DNA of 64,000 nt from Roseivirga sp. UBA6061. Lineage in GTDB: Bacteria > Bacteroidota > Bacteroidia > Cytophagales > Cyclobacteriaceae. The stretch spans positions 1-64,000 of the forward strand of contig DIYF01000147.1 of the NCBI GenBank assembly GCA_002427745.1, written 5' to 3'. Position numbers and translations under genes: made by a program. Of this stretch, positions 63,212 to 64,000 are shown piece after piece. Position 1 is the first letter of the stretch, and every line of letters starts with the position of its first letter. The notes below the pieces were generated by a model. The model ran no database searches. It saw only the letters and a program-made list of their open reading frames with translations, and was not told the DNA's origin.

Positions 63212-63787
63212 ATGAAAAGAATTTTGAACACTCTGTTTCTGCTGCTGATGGGTACACTAGTCATCTGTGCCTGTAGTAGCGGAAGTGAAACGCAAGGCGG
63301 TGAGGTAACGACAACTGCCACCTCTCACCCCAAAGGACAAGCTTCTGTAGAAGACGATGTCTCGGATAAGAACATTTTGCAGGTAGCTGCAGGTTCTGAT
63401 ATACATACGACTCTGGTAGCTGCGGTTCAGGCAGCAGAGATTGAGCACGTGCTGGTAAACGCAGGGCCCTTGACGGTTTTTGCACCTGTTAACGATGCTT
63501 TTGATGCACTACCTGTCGGTACTGTAGAGAATCTCCTTAAGCCGGAAAACAAAGCCGACCTGGCCGTCATTCTCACCCGTCATGCAGCTCCCGGCTCCTT
63601 TGATGAAGAGGGACTCAGGCGGGAGGCCAGAAAGGGAAGAAAGATTTATATGGCTACCGGTGACTACCTCGAAGTAAAGGTTGAGGGAGACGAAATCTGG
63701 GTGGCAGGGGCCAAAGTGATTGGCACAATCCAGACCTCCAACGGCATCATCAATGTAGTCGACAAAGTCATTTTACCATCAAACTAG
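63212..63787 (+). CDS. Fasciclin-domain lipoprotein
   Basis: 191 aa from the ATG at 63212. Lipobox-type signal (LMGTLVICACSSG). FAS1 domain about 65-190 (HTTLVAAVQAAEIEHVLVNAGPLTVFAPVNDAFDALP; GTIQTSNGIINVVDKVILPSN). Fasciclin domains are adhesion or small-ligand folds. It lies directly between the cytochrome and nosZ genes, so it is probably part of the nos operon; its role there is not established. Confidence 0.85.
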   Translation: MKRILNTLFLLLMGTLVICACSSGSETQGGEVTTTATSHPKGQASVEDDVSDKNILQVAAGSDIHTTLVAAVQAAEIEHVLVNAGPLTVFAPVNDAFDALPVGTVENLLKPENKADLAVILTRHAAPGSFDEEGLRREARKGRKIYMATGDYLEVKVEGDEIWVAGAKVIGTIQTSNGIINVVDKVILPSN

Positions 63788-63805
63788 CAACCAAATTACA
63801 GACCA

Positions 63806-64000
63806 ATGAAAAGGAATTTTAAATATATAACGGGCGTACTCCTGGTGATCTCATTGATTGCGTTTGTGCGCTGCCAAAGCAGTAACCAGGGAGGTGCACT
63901 GGGGGGCGATGTAGCCCAGAAAGTATATGTAGCTCCCGGTGAGCATGACGAGTTCTATGCTCTCGTGTCCGGTGGCTTCAGCGGTCAGTTGGCCGTGTAC
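63806..64000 (+). CDS. nosZ: Nitrous oxide reductase NosZ, clade II (5' end, truncated by window)
   Basis: First 65 codons. Sec/lipoprotein-type signal (ITGVLLVISLIAFVRC, Cys23) in place of the Tat signal of clade I enzymes, then QKVYVAPGEHDEFYALVSGG, the characteristic start of the clade II beta-propeller. Catalyses N2O + 2e- + 2H+ to N2 + H2O with CuA and CuZ centres, which lie beyond the window edge. 18 nt after the fasciclin gene. Confidence 0.88.
   Translation, partial: MKRNFKYITGVLLVISLIAFVRCQSSNQGGALGGDVAQKVYVAPGEHDEFYALVSGGFSGQLAVY

Overview
This 64-kb window looks like chromosome from a member of the Bacteroidota, most likely the order Cytophagales. No rRNA, tRNA or CRISPR was seen. 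The assignment is inference from content. Several promoters fit the Bacteroidota pattern TTTG / TAnnTTTG. There are many lipoproteins and LytS/LytTR two-component pairs, DUF2911 and 6-bladed propeller proteins, a stand-alone heptose-7-phosphate kinase and a Sec-type (clade II) nitrous oxide reductase. The genes are mostly tightly packed, with frequent 1-8 nt overlaps.

Layout. 1-7.4 kb: tandem cyclophilins, an RmlD-like reductase, an NSS transporter, an alkyltransferase-like protein, TerC and a sodium:solute symporter. 7.5-29 kb: the most unusual region. A plus-strand block (voltage-gated K+ channel, diverged membrane aminopropyltransferase, Tat-type FAD oxidoreductase, GRDP-like protein, Ser/Cys-tailed protein) converges on a long minus-strand block (DUF2170/YjfI-like, PspA, YqiJ/NfeD-like, YqiK flotillin, two small membrane ORFs, a 1659-aa AAA+ ATPase, a 49-aa membrane protein, DUF4178, an RS-rich lipoprotein, DUF350, DUF559, a membrane spermidine synthase). 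A divergent XRE/S24-like regulator and a phospholipase-D-like protein sit at the head. The gene content resembles E. coli yjfIJKLMC joined to yqiJK. I read it as a membrane-stress or membrane-remodelling system linked to polyamine chemistry.

29-53 kb: mostly housekeeping and signalling genes (clpS, recR, aminotransferase, heptose kinase, two LytS/LytTR pairs, M20 amidohydrolase, hemE, sdaA, upp, hpt, adk, obg). It also holds a frameshifted DinB-family gene and a zeta-toxin-like kinase with an overlapping 52-aa ORF. 53-62 kb: grpE-dnaJ, a tail-specific protease with two secreted proteins, and a NatAB-like ABC exporter.

62-64 kb: the start of a nitrous-oxide-respiration cluster. It contains an Rrf2 regulator with three candidate Fe-S cysteines, a lipoprotein cytochrome c, a fasciclin lipoprotein and the first 65 codons of nosZ. 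Matching GGAT-N6-ATCC inverted repeats lie before the regulator and before the cytochrome gene, suggesting autoregulated control, probably by NO or redox state.
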